Assembly: GCA_963822825.1 (NCBI GenBank)
Contig: CAWGIW010000015.1
Location: 186,001-250,000, forward strand
Direction of reading: 5' to 3'
From: JAWWPY01 sp963822825
GTDB taxonomy: Bacteria > Actinomycetota > Actinomycetes > Streptosporangiales > Streptosporangiaceae
DNA length: 64,000 nucleotides
Every line of letters starts with the position of its first letter. Positions within the stretch are counted from its first letter, which is position 1. Shown piece after piece: positions 36,649-45,484 of this stretch. A program made the position numbers and the translations under genes. The notes beneath the pieces were generated by a model. The model was not told the DNA's origin, did not search any database, and was given only the letters and a program-made list of their open reading frames with translations.

Positions 36649-36960
36649 TTACTTCTCGATGATGGCGAGCACGTCACGAGCGGAGAGCACCAGGTACTCC
36701 TCGCCGTGGTACTTCACCTCCGTGCCGCCGTACTTGCTGTACAGCACCACGTCACCGACCTTGACATCCATCGGGACGCGCTTGGCGCCGGCATCGTCGT
36801 ACCGGCCCGGGCCGACCGCAAGGACTTCGCCCTCCTGGGGCTTCTCCTTGGCGGTGTCCGGAATCACAAGGCCGGACGCAGTAGTCTGCTCGGCCTCGAG
36901 CGTCCGGACCACGATCCGGTCCTCGAGCGGCTTGAGAACAACCTTGGTGGCGGTCGTCAC
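36649..36960 (-). CDS. groES: 10-kDa chaperonin GroES
   Basis: The 103-residue co-chaperonin caps the GroEL chamber. KPLEDRIVVRTLEAEQTTASGLVIPDTAKEKPQEGEVLAVGPG and DVVLYSKYGGTEVKYHGEEYLVLSARDVLAIIE cover the mobile loop and the dome. A strong GGGGGAGG lies 7 bases before the GTG at 36960 and fixes this start over the longer frame from 37062. Upstream lie a consensus-like promoter and a CIRCE element, so HrcA should repress it when misfolded protein is low. Confidence 0.96.
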   Translation of the reverse strand: MTTATKVVLKPLEDRIVVRTLEAEQTTASGLVIPDTAKEKPQEGEVLAVGPGRYDDAGAKRVPMDVKVGDVVLYSKYGGTEVKYHGEEYLVLSARDVLAIIEK

Positions 36961-37055
36961 GATCTGACCTCCCCCTTCGGAAAGGCTTGTGAAATGACAT
37001 AGTGAGTGCGACTTCGGCTGACTGTCGTCGCGGGTGCCAGATCGGCCTCGTCGCA

Positions 37056-37082
37056 TTAGCACTCTACCCTAATGAGTGCCAG
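37056..37082 (-). promoter_or_regulatory. CIRCE element (HrcA operator)
   Basis: TTAGCACTC (37056-37064), nine bases, then GAGTGCCAG (37074-37082) on the plus strand; the consensus is TTAGCACTC-N9-GAGTGCTAA, so the second arm differs at two positions. It lies 96 bases before the groES start and next to the -10 box. HrcA binding here would repress groES-groEL. Confidence 0.9.
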
Positions 37083-37088
37083 TTCCTG

Positions 37089-37117
37089 ACAGTAGCGCTG
37101 GCACCCGGACTCGTCAA
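37089..37117 (-). promoter_or_regulatory. groES promoter, housekeeping type
   Basis: On the minus strand TTGACG (37117-37112) is followed after 17 bases by TACTGT (37094-37089). The predicted start of transcription falls within or at the edge of the CIRCE element. A dyad GTGCCAG/CTGGCAC (37076-37082 and 37098-37104) spans the -10 box and shares its left arm with CIRCE. Confidence 0.75.
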
Positions 37118-37183
37118 CACGGCCGCCACATCCCGCCCCGCGTGGGGGCCCCCGGAACGCTCGGCGTGGCCCATACCGAGACG

Positions 37184-38215
37184 CTAGACCATCACGACGC
37201 TGGTTACCGGCATCGACGAATCGGCCGGGAAGTCCAGCGGGGAGGACGGCGCGCCGCGGGCCATGAGCTCGGCCCCGAGCGCCGCCACCATGGCGCCATT
37301 GTCCGTGCACAGGCCCGGCCTTGGCACCCGCAACCGGATGCCCGCGGCCTCGCAGCGCTCGGCCGCGAGGGCTCGCAGCCGGGAGTTGGCCGCGACCCCG
37401 CCGCCGATGATCAGGTGATCGACGCCGTGCGCCCGGCAGGCGGCGACCGCCTTGCGGGTGAGCACGTCAGCCACCGACTCCTGAAACGAGGCCGCCACGT
37501 CGGCCACGGGCACGCTGAGCCCCGCCGCCCGGCGCACCTCCACCCAGCGCGCCACTGCGGTCTTCACCCCCGAGAAGGAGAAGTCAAAGGTCTGATCGCG
37601 GTACTTGCCGCGGGGGAAGGAGATGGCCGCGGGGTCACCTGAGCGCGCCGCGGCGTCGATCGGCGGCCCGCCCGGAAAGGGCAGCCCGAGCAGCCGGGCC
37701 ACCTTGTCGTAGGCCTCGCCCGCCGCGTCGTCGATCGTCGCGCCGAGCGGCAGCACCCCGCCGGTCACGTCTTTTACCAGCAGCAACGAAGAGTGACCTC
37801 CGGACACGAGCAGTGCGACCGCGGGCGTCGGCAGTGCTCCGTGCTCGAGCTGGTCGACCGCGATGTGCGCGGCGAGATGATTCACCGCGTACAGCGGCTT
37901 GCCCAGGGCCAGGGCGTACGCCTTCGCGGCGCACACCCCGACCAGCAGGGCTCCAGTGAGCCCCGGTCCCGCCGTGACCGCGATCGCGTCCACGTCGGCC
38001 AGGGTGGCCCCCGCGGTCGCGAGCGCACGATCCACGGCCGGGACCATCGCCTCCAGGTGCGCCCGGCTCGCCACCTCGGGGACCACGCCACCGAATCGGG
38101 CGTGCTCAGCCACGCTGGAGGCGACCGCGTCCGCGAGGAGTTCGTGACCACGAACCAGGCCCGCGCCGGTCTCGTCGCAGGAGGTCTCGATGCCCAGCAC
38201 CAGTGGCGTGGTCAC
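37184..38215 (-). CDS. tsaD: tRNA N6-adenosine threonylcarbamoyltransferase
   Basis: TsaD transfers the threonylcarbamoyl group to A37 of ANN-decoding tRNAs, working with TsaB and TsaE encoded just upstream. The 343-residue protein shows VLGIETSCDETGAGLV, the metal site NHLAAHIAV (His113, His117), LVSGGHSSLLLV, DDAAGEAYDKVARLLGLPFPGGP and IIGGGVAANSRLR. The GTG at 38215, preceded by GGGAGGG, overlaps the rimI stop by four bases (GTGA). The open frame extends further upstream but that part overlaps rimI and shows no similarity. Confidence 0.95.
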   Translation of the reverse strand: MTTPLVLGIETSCDETGAGLVRGHELLADAVASSVAEHARFGGVVPEVASRAHLEAMVPAVDRALATAGATLADVDAIAVTAGPGLTGALLVGVCAAKAYALALGKPLYAVNHLAAHIAVDQLEHGALPTPAVALLVSGGHSSLLLVKDVTGGVLPLGATIDDAAGEAYDKVARLLGLPFPGGPPIDAAARSGDPAAISFPRGKYRDQTFDFSFSGVKTAVARWVEVRRAAGLSVPVADVAASFQESVADVLTRKAVAACRAHGVDHLIIGGGVAANSRLRALAAERCEAAGIRLRVPRPGLCTDNGAMVAALGAELMARGAPSSPLDFPADSSMPVTSVVMV

Positions 38216-38766
38216 CCGGCACCCTCCCCATTCTGGGACGGGGCCCGCGGCAGGCCGAGCCGGGCCTGCGCCATCGACCGGCCGCGGCCCACGGCTGGGC
38301 CGGGCGCGCTCGGCAGAGCCCGCCGCATAACCAGGGCGTCGGTGCCCGATGGCTGGTAGTAGCCCCGCCGGAGGCCAACCTCGGTGAAGCCGTAACGGCG
38401 GTAGAGGTTCTGCGCCCGGGGGTTGTCCACCCGGACTTCGAGGAAGACCTCGCGGCACCCCCGCCGCACGGCCTCGGCGAGCAGCTCGCGGAGCAGGGCC
38501 GCACCGATGCCCTCGCCCCAATGATCCTCGGCCACGGCCATCGTCAGCACGTCCGCCTGGCCGCCACCCGCCGCCAGCAATCCGGCGTAACCGATCACGA
38601 CCAGCGACTCGTCTTCGGCCACCAGGTAATAGCGGCCACCGGGCACCCCGGCGAGCTCGGCGGAGAGCATGCCCTCCGTCCACGCCTCCGCGCCGAACAG
38701 TGCGTGTTCCAGAACGAGCACGGCGGCCAGGTCGCCGTGGGACATCGGGCGCAGCGCGACGTTCAC
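38212..38766 (-). CDS. rimI: Ribosomal protein S18-alanine N-acetyltransferase-like GNAT
   Basis: A GNAT-fold acetyltransferase of 184 residues: LVAEDESLVVIGYAGLLAAGGGQADVLTMAVAEDHWGEGIGAALLRELL includes the acetyl-CoA loop, and EVRVDNPRAQNLYRRYGFTEVGLRRGYYQPSGTDALVMRRAL is the typical RimI end. A 30-residue tail is extra. It lies between tsaB and tsaD with four-base overlaps on both sides, the usual actinobacterial order. RimI acetylates the N-terminus of S18 in E. coli; broader substrates are possible here. The GTG at 38766 overlaps the tsaB stop. Confidence 0.9.
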   Translation of the reverse strand: MNVALRPMSHGDLAAVLVLEHALFGAEAWTEGMLSAELAGVPGGRYYLVAEDESLVVIGYAGLLAAGGGQADVLTMAVAEDHWGEGIGAALLRELLAEAVRRGCREVFLEVRVDNPRAQNLYRRYGFTEVGLRRGYYQPSGTDALVMRRALPSAPGPAVGRGRSMAQARLGLPRAPSQNGEGAG

Positions 38767-39416
38767 GACGGCGTCACCCGCTTCGGCGGGCCGGGGACCC
38801 GGGCGTCCGGCCTGCGCAGGTACAACGGCTCCGGGGGATCCATCGGCAGTTGGGCGGCCACTCGTTGCGCTGTCAATTGGGCGAGGGTGTGGGCGGCCGG
38901 ATATTCCGGCTCGATCCGCTCGCCTAGCAGGTCCGGGTAGAGCACCGCGCCTACGCCGGCGACCGGTGGGCCGACCCCGATGCTGGCGGGCGCGCTCACC
39001 ACCGGATCGGTCAGCCGCTGCCCGGCCGCCGAGTAGCGGGCCCAGTACAGTTCCCGGCGCCGAGCATCGGTCGCTACGACGAAATCCCGTCCCGCGGCCG
39101 GCACCACCGCGTCGCTGGCGATCACGTCGAGTGTGCACACCCCGTACACCGGGACACCGAGGGCGCTGCCGAGAACGCGCGCCGTGACCAGGCCCGCGCG
39201 CAGCCCCGTGTAGGGGCCCGGCCCGGTCCCGACCGCCACCGCCGTGACATCCGCCGGGGTCACCCCGGCACCGGCCAGCACCTTGTCGATGGCCAGCGCC
39301 AGCAGCTCACCGTGCCGGCGGGCATCGGCCGACGTCACCTCCGCGAGCACATGCACCCCGTCGTACAGGGCCACCGTCACGGCCGGCGTCGCGGTATCAA
39401 AAGCGAGCAACAGCAC
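38763..39416 (-). CDS. tsaB: tRNA threonylcarbamoyladenosine biosynthesis protein TsaB
   Basis: The 217-residue protein is the catalytically inactive ASKHA-fold partner of TsaD: VLLLAFDTATPAVTVALYDG at the N-terminus, VAVGTGPGPYTGLRAGLVTARVLGSALGVPVYGVCTLD, and AARRELYWARYS-like sequence. The start is the GTG at 39416, where family similarity begins; an in-frame extension to 39539 is not supported. It overlaps rimI by four bases. Confidence 0.92.
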   Translation of the reverse strand: MLLLAFDTATPAVTVALYDGVHVLAEVTSADARRHGELLALAIDKVLAGAGVTPADVTAVAVGTGPGPYTGLRAGLVTARVLGSALGVPVYGVCTLDVIASDAVVPAAGRDFVVATDARRRELYWARYSAAGQRLTDPVVSAPASIGVGPPVAGVGAVLYPDLLGERIEPEYPAAHTLAQLTAQRVAAQLPMDPPEPLYLRRPDARVPGPPKRVTPS

Positions 39417-39567
39417 GGTTGAAAAGCCTAGTTGACATCCTCCGCCGCACTGACGGGCGGAGATTTCAGCCGCGACCCGCGGTCGGGCTGCTGGCTCGCG
39501 GCTGCGCGCCCGGCCCGGCTGCGCCAGCGGGCGCAGCATCCGGCCACCGCCCGCGCCTGCGGCCGGC

Positions 39568-40599
39568 TCACTTCATCCGGGCGAGGATATCCCGCGCCGC
39601 CGCGAGCGCGCCCGCGTTGAGCTGGCCGGGAGAAACCGGCCCGTACCCGCCGGTGCTGGAGTGGTCGAGCCCTTCGAGCACCACGGTGATCAGCACGTTG
39701 TGGTCCCGGACCACCACGGTGAGCAGGTCGGTGGTGTCCCCGCCGGCCGTGCTCACCTGGAGCGCGGAGAACGCCGCGCTGCCGAGGCCGCGCATCGTGG
39801 TCACCGTGGCCTGCGGCAGGTGGCTGGCCTTCGGTGGGCTGGCCTTCTCCGCCGCGGCCTGCCGGTAGGCGTCGATGGCCGCGAAGGTCGCGCTGCCGTT
39901 CCCGCTGGCCAGCCCGTTGGGCGCATAGGCCTGCGCCTCGACGTCCAGCAGCCGGTACAGCGGCCGGGCGTCGAGCGTCCAGTCACACAGGCTGTCCGAC
40001 TGGCCATCGAGCGAGTTCGGGACCACCTTGGTCCGCGTCCCTGGCAGGTATTGATCCAGCGTTGCGGTGGACACCGCCGAGCAGGCGTTCGGCACGGTCT
40101 GGAACTCACCGGGCAGGAAGCTGCTGACGATCTGGCCCGGCAGTTGCGCCGGGGAGCTCTTTCCGGGCCGCAGCACCCAGATCCCCCCGGCCACGATGGC
40201 CAGCACCGCGAGCACACCAGCCCAGAGGTAGACACCGCGCCGCGTCCTGCGCGCCCGGGCCGCCGCCAGCCGGCCGTGCCGACGCTCGCCCGGCGCGCCG
40301 TCCCCGTTCCGGCCGCCCGGTTGACCAGGGCCGCCGGGCTGGCCTGTCCCGCCGGGCCGGGCTGTCCCGCCTGGCTGGGCTGTCCCGCCTGGCTGGGCTG
40401 TCCCGCCTGGCTGGGCGGGGCCGCTGCGCCGGGCCGGGCCGCTGGGCCGGTCGGCCCAGCGCGGATCGATTCCGAGGCCCGCCCACGGCGGAAGCTCCTC
40501 GCCATCGTCGGCGACATCTGCATCAGACCAGCGCGGAGCAGCCCGGCGTGGTTCGGGCATCCTGGACCGCCGGGGAGGAGGAGGCCCCTGCTGAGCCAC
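39568..40599 (-). CDS. Pro-rich membrane protein with DUF3558-like extracellular domain
   Basis: A 343-residue protein: a disordered Pro/Gly/Gln N-terminus with three copies of an 18-base in-frame repeat (PGGTAQ), a basic stretch, one membrane helix (about 128-146, VYLWAGVLAVLAIVAGGIWV) and an outside domain of about 190 residues with two cysteines in NACSAVSTATLDQYLPG and SLCDWTLD. The cysteine spacing resembles DUF3558-type surface proteins; the match is weak. Function unknown. A GGAGG 6 bases upstream fixes the GTG at 40599. It lies between tsaE and tsaB in a run of otherwise conserved housekeeping genes. Confidence 0.75.
   Translation of the reverse strand: MAQQGPPPPRRSRMPEPRRAAPRWSDADVADDGEELPPWAGLGIDPRWADRPSGPARRSGPAQPGGTAQPGGTAQPGGTARPGGTGQPGGPGQPGGRNGDGAPGERRHGRLAAARARRTRRGVYLWAGVLAVLAIVAGGIWVLRPGKSSPAQLPGQIVSSFLPGEFQTVPNACSAVSTATLDQYLPGTRTKVVPNSLDGQSDSLCDWTLDARPLYRLLDVEAQAYAPNGLASGNGSATFAAIDAYRQAAAEKASPPKASHLPQATVTTMRGLGSAAFSALQVSTAGGDTTDLLTVVVRDHNVLITVVLEGLDHSSTGGYGPVSPGQLNAGALAAARDILARMK
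40363..40416 (-). repeat. 18-bp in-frame tandem repeat, 3 copies
   Basis: Perfect copies of tgtcccgcctggctgggc at 40363, 40381 and 40399 encode QPGGTA-type hexapeptides in the disordered N-terminus of the DUF3558-like protein; more degenerate copies flank them on both sides. Confidence 0.9.
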
Positions 40600-40719
40600 G
40601 GCGCGCCTCCGAGAATAAGGGATCGGACCGTACACGACGGCGCGGGAACGATGTGCTCGGCATCCACGTGCGAGATGGAGCCGACTAAGCAAATGTGGGA
40701 CAGTCGGCAACTATAAAGC

Positions 40720-41376
40720 CTAGGACCCAGGCAGCAGGGCACAACGCATGGATTCCACCCCGGCCGCTGCCCAGCGTTCCCCCACACCAGAAATTCGCAC
40801 CGTCCGGCTGACATCCTCCAGGTCGGCCGGGGGGTCCTCCGGGTCGGCCAGGGATCCGGCCGCAAAGGCCCCGGATATCGCCATCGTGATGTCCAGGCGA
40901 TCGGCGGCCAGTCCCTCGACCAGGCCCTCGCCCCATTCCACCACGGTCACCGAACTGCCGATATCAGCGTCCAGGTCCAGGTCGTCCACCTCGGCCGGGG
41001 TGGCCAGCCGGTAGGCGTCCGCGTGCACCAGTGCTGGGCCGCCGCTCAGCGAGGGGTGGACCCGGGCGATGACGAAGGTCGGCGAGGTCACCGGGCCGCG
41101 GACGTTAAGGCCCTGCCCGATGCCCTGGACGAGCGTGGTCTTGCCGGCGCCGAGCGGCCCGGTGAGCACGACCAGGTCTCCCGGGCGGAGCAGCGCAGCC
41201 AGCCGCTGGCCAAGCGCCCGCATGTCAGCCGCGGTCGCCACCCGGAGGCTCGTGTCCACGGTTCCCGCCTCCTGGCCCGCGGTTCCCGCCTCCTGGCCCG
41301 CGGTTCCCGCCTCCTGGCCCGCGGTTCCCATCCCGTGACCCACTGCGCCCGTCCCGGGACCGACCCTGGAATTCAC
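40720..41376 (-). CDS. tsaE: tRNA threonylcarbamoyladenosine ATPase TsaE
   Basis: TsaE is the P-loop ATPase of the t6A complex. The 218-residue protein has the Walker A motif LTGPLGAGKTTLVQGIGQGL, VTSPTFVIARVHPSL and HADAYRL, followed by VTVVEWGEGLVEGL. The first 40 residues are low complexity with the repeated heptapeptide GTAGQEA, coded by a 21-base tandem repeat. A C-terminal ~60-residue extension is longer than in E. coli. Its GTG at 41376 overlaps the upstream hydrolase stop by four bases (GTGA); an internal start after the repeats is also possible. Confidence 0.92.
   Translation of the reverse strand: MNSRVGPGTGAVGHGMGTAGQEAGTAGQEAGTAGQEAGTVDTSLRVATAADMRALGQRLAALLRPGDLVVLTGPLGAGKTTLVQGIGQGLNVRGPVTSPTFVIARVHPSLSGGPALVHADAYRLATPAEVDDLDLDADIGSSVTVVEWGEGLVEGLAADRLDITMAISGAFAAGSLADPEDPPADLEDVSRTVRISGVGERWAAAGVESMRCALLPGS
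41260..41322 (-). repeat. 21-bp in-frame tandem repeat, 3 copies, in tsaE
   Basis: Perfect copies of ggttcccgcctcctggcccg plus one base at 41260, 41281 and 41302, with eight bases of a fourth. They encode GTAGQEA units at the TsaE N-terminus, upstream of the ATPase domain, so copy number should not affect catalysis. Confidence 0.93.
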
Positions 41377-42494
41377 GCCGAACGCTCGCGGGCCACCTGG
41401 GCGGTGCTGGCCTGCGCCACGAGGGCGGTGATCGACTCATTGACGAGGCCGGGACGCTCGAGGATCAGGGCATGGCCGGCGCCGGGTATCCGGACCAGTT
41501 CCGCGCCCGGAATCTGCGCGGCAAGCTCCAGGCCGAGCGCGGGCGAGATCAGCCGGTCCCGCTCGCCGACCAGCACGGTCACCGGGACACGCCCCAGGAC
41601 CGGCAGCGTGGCCCGCATGTCGTGCTCGTACAGGGCCTGGCTGTACGCGGCGACAACGTCCATCGGCGTGGATCTGATCATCTGCTCGAGGAAGTCGACC
41701 ACCGCCGGGTTCACCCCTGGGTCCCCGAAGCCGATGTACCGGGTGCTGAGGAAGGAAAGCTCACTGACGGCCGCGCGGCTGCGCTCCACGAGGATGGCCC
41801 GGTAGCCGGTCGCCGCGGCGCGCAGCATCGCGGGCAGCGTCCGCTGCAGTACGGCCCGGAGCGGCCCGGGCATCCACGGGCTCCCGGCGTCCAGGCCGCC
41901 CGCCGCGGTGGAGATGAGGGTGACCCCCATGACCTTCGTGCCGAACAGGTCCGGATTACGGGCGGCGAGCGCCATGATCGTCATGCCGCCCATGGAATGA
42001 CCGACGAGCACCACCGGTATGTCCCCGGGCGCTACCGCCTTGATGACCAGGTCCAGGTCGGCGGCCAGCCGGTCGATGCTGGCCGGGCCGCCCGGCGACC
42101 GGCCGGAGCGGCCGTGGTCGCGTAGGTCCCAGAAGACCAGCCGGTTGGCGCGCAGGCCCGCGCGCTGGAAGTGCCAGCTGTCCTGGTTCAGCGTGTACCC
42201 GTGGCAGAAGATGATGGTGACCGGGTGGCCCGCTGATTCCACTGAGCCGGGCTCCTCCTGGCCGCCCGCGTCAGCCGGTTCGTCGATCTCCACGTGCAGC
42301 GGAACCCCATCGTCGGCGAGCACGGTCAGGACGTTCCCGCGCAGCGTGCCGAGCGGCTCCGGCTCGGCTGCGCTGCGTATCACCCGGACATGCCCGACGG
42401 CTATGCGTTCTGCCGCGAGGATCGCCCCCGCCCCCGCGGCCGCCGCGCCAGCGGCCAGCCCCACTACCCCCGTAACCCGCCGCCAGCTAGCCAT
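41373..42494 (-). CDS. Alpha/beta hydrolase, membrane-associated
   Basis: A 373-residue hydrolase with an N-terminal hydrophobic segment (about 7-28, a signal anchor), then an alpha/beta-hydrolase domain: IIFCHGYTLNQDSWHFQRAG (oxyanion), the nucleophile elbow VLVGHSMGGMTIMALAA, and the late PGAGHALILERPG with the catalytic histidine, plus VPVTVLVGERDRLISP for the acid. Its place between alr and tsaE is common in actinobacteria, but the substrate is unknown. It probably shares a transcript with tsaE, which it overlaps by four bases. Confidence 0.88.
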   Translation of the reverse strand: MASWRRVTGVVGLAAGAAAAGAGAILAAERIAVGHVRVIRSAAEPEPLGTLRGNVLTVLADDGVPLHVEIDEPADAGGQEEPGSVESAGHPVTIIFCHGYTLNQDSWHFQRAGLRANRLVFWDLRDHGRSGRSPGGPASIDRLAADLDLVIKAVAPGDIPVVLVGHSMGGMTIMALAARNPDLFGTKVMGVTLISTAAGGLDAGSPWMPGPLRAVLQRTLPAMLRAAATGYRAILVERSRAAVSELSFLSTRYIGFGDPGVNPAVVDFLEQMIRSTPMDVVAAYSQALYEHDMRATLPVLGRVPVTVLVGERDRLISPALGLELAAQIPGAELVRIPGAGHALILERPGLVNESITALVAQASTAQVARERSA

Positions 42495-42531
42495 GAGTCC
42501 TCCAGCCGCGAGCCTGCCGCGTCCGGTGACG

Positions 42532-43765
42532 TCAGCCGCGTGGCGCAGTCACCGCGCCCGGAAGTCCCGTGGCCGAAGCCTCACGACCAGGGAACTCCGT
42601 GCCTGGCAGACCCGTATCCGCACCGCCTTGCACAGGCTCTTCCTCGTATGCTACTCCAGAGTAGGTTCGGGGCAGGCGGCCGCCGAACCTGGTCACGATC
42701 TCATACGAGAGGGTGCCGAGCGCATCGGCCCACTCCTGGGCCGTCGACTCCCCCGAGTCGCCCGGCCCGAACAGCACCACTTCGTCCCCGGTGGCCGCGC
42801 GTTCGGCGCCGAAATCGACCACGAACTGATTCATGCAGACGGTTCCGGAGATCAGCCAGCGCTGCCCCCGGGCGAAAACCTCGACCACACCGAACGCGTT
42901 TCGCGGCACGCCCTCTGCGTAACCGAGCGGCACCAGGCCCAGCGTGCTGTCTCCGTGCGTCACATGACGCAGGCCATACGACACGCCTGTCCCGTCCGGC
43001 ACCTGCTTGACCTGCACCAGCGGGGCCCGCACGGTCATGGCCGGGCGCAGCCACTCCGGCGCCCCGCCCGGCAGTGTGGACAGCCCGAAGACCGCCCCGC
43101 CCGGCCGGACGAGGTCGAACCAGGTCCCGGGGAGGGTGAGAGTGGCCGGCGTGTTGGCCAGGTGGCGTACTTCGGGGCGCGCGCCGGCCTTTTCCGCGAT
43201 CGACAGCGCATCACCGAACGCTTCCTGCTGCGCGGCGATCGATGGATGCCCGGGCATGTCGGCACAGGCCAAATGCGAATACAAACCGACAATGCGGACA
43301 TGCCCGGCGGCCTGGGCGGCCAGCGCCGCGTCCACCACGCCGGGCCAGTTGGCCAGAGTCGCGCCGCCGCGCGCCATCCCGGTGTCCACCTTCAGGTGCA
43401 GGCGTGCGGGCCGGCCAGCCCGCGGCGCCGCGCGGGCGATCTCATCGATCATCGCCGTCGTGGCCACCGACAGGTCAACGTCCTCGCGGATGGCGTCTTC
43501 GTGCGCCGCCCCAGGCACCCCCAGCAGGCATAGCACCCGGGCCCTCGCCGGCCCGGCGCAGCGCGAGGGCCTCGGCCACGTGCACCACGCCGAGCCAGTC
43601 CGCGCCGCCGGCCAGCGCGGCGGCCGCGGCGGGAATCATGCCGTGCCCGTATCCGTCGGCCTTGATCACCGCCATCACCTGCGGGCCGGCCACGTGCTTC
43701 CGCAGCGCCGCGACATTGTCCCGAACCGCAGCCAGGTCAATGAGTGCTTCCGGATGACCATCCAT
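42532..43765 (-). pseudogene. alr: Alanine racemase, one frameshift
   Basis: Alr makes D-alanine for peptidoglycan. The first part has ALIDLAAVRDNVAALRKHVAGPQVMAVIKADGYGHG with the PLP-binding lysine, and HVAEALALRRAG; the second continues with ARVLCLLG, RLHLKVDTGMARGGA, GLYSHLACAD, YGLRHVTHGDSTLGLVPLGYAEGVPR and ISGTVCMNQFVVDFG with the catalytic tyrosine region. The frame changes near 43535-43545; the span is one base over a multiple of three, as for one inserted base in a G/C run. The enzyme is usually essential, so a sequence error is likely unless a second racemase exists. ATG at 43765 fits the family start. Confidence 0.88.
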
Positions 43766-43816
43766 GACGTTCCAGTGTGCCAGCCGCCGGCCAGTGTGCC
43801 CACCGGGCCAATGCAC

Positions 43817-43849
43817 CACGCCCAATCCCATCGATGTGCATTGGGCGTG
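43817..43849. terminator. Hairpin between nnrD and alr
   Basis: CACGCCCAAT (43817-43826) pairs with ATTGGGCGTG (43840-43849) over a 13-base loop. It lies in the 102-base gap between the nnrD stop and the alr start, on a leftward transcript, and may separate the acpS-nnrD unit from alr. No U-run. Confidence 0.6.
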
Positions 43850-43867
43850 CTCCAGCGATGCCCGGTG

Positions 43868-45484
43868 CTAGCGCTGGCGCACCACGCGGATCGCGCCGGG
43901 CAGGGCGTCGATCACGTCGTGCGCCCCGATCGGCGCATTCCCCATGCCCCGCGCATCCCCCGTGCCCCGCGTACCCCGCGCACCGTACGTGCTCCCCGCA
44001 CGATGGCCGGTCGCTCTCCCTGGGTCGCCGCCCTCAGCCGGCCCGGAACCCCCGCCCGTACCCGCAGCCGCCCGGCGAGCGGCCAGTCCGTGCAGGTACG
44101 CGGCCACCCCAGCGGCCTCCCGCGGTCCCAGCCCCTGGGCGAGCAGGGACCCGGCCAGGCCGGAGAGCACGTCCCCGGTCCCTGCCGTCCCGAGCCACGA
44201 GGTGCCGGTGGGGTTGACCAGGGCCGGCCCGGTCGCTGAGCCGCCGCCAGCGGCCGCGATGACCGTGGTCGATCCCTTGACCAGGACCGTGACGCCCAAC
44301 GCGGCAGCGGCCATCCTGGCGTGCTCCAGGCGGCGTGCCTCGATGTCGGCCGGATCGACCCCGAGCAGCCTGCCCAGTTCGCCCGCATGCGGGGTGAGCA
44401 ACGTCGGCGCGGACCGGGCCAGCATCTCCTTGTCGGCCGCAATCAGTGTGAGCCCGTCGGCATCCACGAGCACCGGGACGTCGGTGGCGAGCACCGCGGC
44501 CAGCCGCGCACGGGCCTCGTCATCGGTGCCCATGCCGGGCCCGGCTACCCAAGCCTGGACCCGCCCCGCAGCCTTGATCTCCTCGCCGGCCCGCAGATCG
44601 CCCCCGATCATGGTGATCACCGTCTCCGGCCAGCGCTGCCGGACCACCGCCACGGCCGACTCCGCGGATACCAGCCGGATCATCCCGGCGCCACCGCGCA
44701 GGGCGCCGCCGACGGCGAGCGTGGCCGCGCCGGTGAACCGGTCGCTGCCCGCCAGGATGCCCACCACTCCCCGCCGGTACTTGTCCGACTCCTTCGGCGG
44801 CTGCGGGAGCAGCGCCGCCACGTCGGCCGCCTGCATCGCGGCGACGTCCGGCGCGTCCAGATAGGGCGCCAGGCCGATGTCAACCAGTTCGACCAGGCCG
44901 GCGTGGGTGGCGCCGGGGTCGATGAGCAGGCCAGGCTTCCAGGTCCCAAAGGTCACCGTGACGTCCGCACGCACCGCGGCCCCGTTCACCACGCCCGTGT
45001 CCGCGTCCACCCCGCTGGGCAGGTCGGTCGCGACCACCACCGCCGGGGACCGCGCGGCCAGGTCGGCCAGCGCCGCGTAGGGCTCCCGCAGGCCGCCACG
45101 GCCGCCGATGCCGAGCAGGCCATCGATGATCAGGTCCGCGGCGCCGATCGCGGCCGCTACGGCCGGGTCGTCGGCACCGGCCAGCCGGCCGCCGACGGCC
45201 CGCAGCGCCGCCGCCCCCTCGTCGTGCACCCGCCCGCCTCCGGTGACCGCGAGGACCGCTGCCCCGCGCCGGGCCAGCCGGGCCGCCGCGTACAGCGCGT
45301 CGCCGCCGTTGTCCCCGCTCCCCACGAGCACTATCACCCGGGCCCCGTAGACCCGTCCGATCAGACCGGCACAGACTGACGCCAAGCCACTCGCGGCCCG
45401 CTGCATCAGCGTGCCTGGTGGGACCTGGGCCATGAGGGCGCGTTCGGCTCTGCGTATTTTTTCTACCTGGTGGGCATTTCTCAT
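43868..45484 (-). CDS. nnrD: Bifunctional NAD(P)H-hydrate epimerase/dehydratase
   Basis: The 538-residue enzyme repairs damaged NAD(P)H hydrates. The N-terminal YjeF-type epimerase part has VLVGSGDNGGDALYAAARLARRG and VVVATDLPSGVDADTG; the C-terminal ribokinase-like dehydratase part has VVGILAGSDRFTGAATLAVGGALRGGAGMIRLV, LVDADGLTLIAAD, LLTPHAGELGRLLG, VVKGS-type sequence and LGTAGTGDVLSGLAGSLLAQG. A low-complexity Gly/Arg stretch (GARGTRGTGDARG) near the end interrupts an otherwise normal C-terminus. Its ATG at 45484 overlaps the acpS stop by four bases (ATGA). Confidence 0.93.
   Translation of the reverse strand: MRNAHQVEKIRRAERALMAQVPPGTLMQRAASGLASVCAGLIGRVYGARVIVLVGSGDNGGDALYAAARLARRGAAVLAVTGGGRVHDEGAAALRAVGGRLAGADDPAVAAAIGAADLIIDGLLGIGGRGGLREPYAALADLAARSPAVVVATDLPSGVDADTGVVNGAAVRADVTVTFGTWKPGLLIDPGATHAGLVELVDIGLAPYLDAPDVAAMQAADVAALLPQPPKESDKYRRGVVGILAGSDRFTGAATLAVGGALRGGAGMIRLVSAESAVAVVRQRWPETVITMIGGDLRAGEEIKAAGRVQAWVAGPGMGTDDEARARLAAVLATDVPVLVDADGLTLIAADKEMLARSAPTLLTPHAGELGRLLGVDPADIEARRLEHARMAAAALGVTVLVKGSTTVIAAAGGGSATGPALVNPTGTSWLGTAGTGDVLSGLAGSLLAQGLGPREAAGVAAYLHGLAARRAAAGTGGGSGPAEGGDPGRATGHRAGSTYGARGTRGTGDARGMGNAPIGAHDVIDALPGAIRVVRQR

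Noticed and set aside
34717..37002. 761-codon plus-strand frame across groEL and groES
   Set aside because: Antisense of two certain genes; no recognisable protein sequence.
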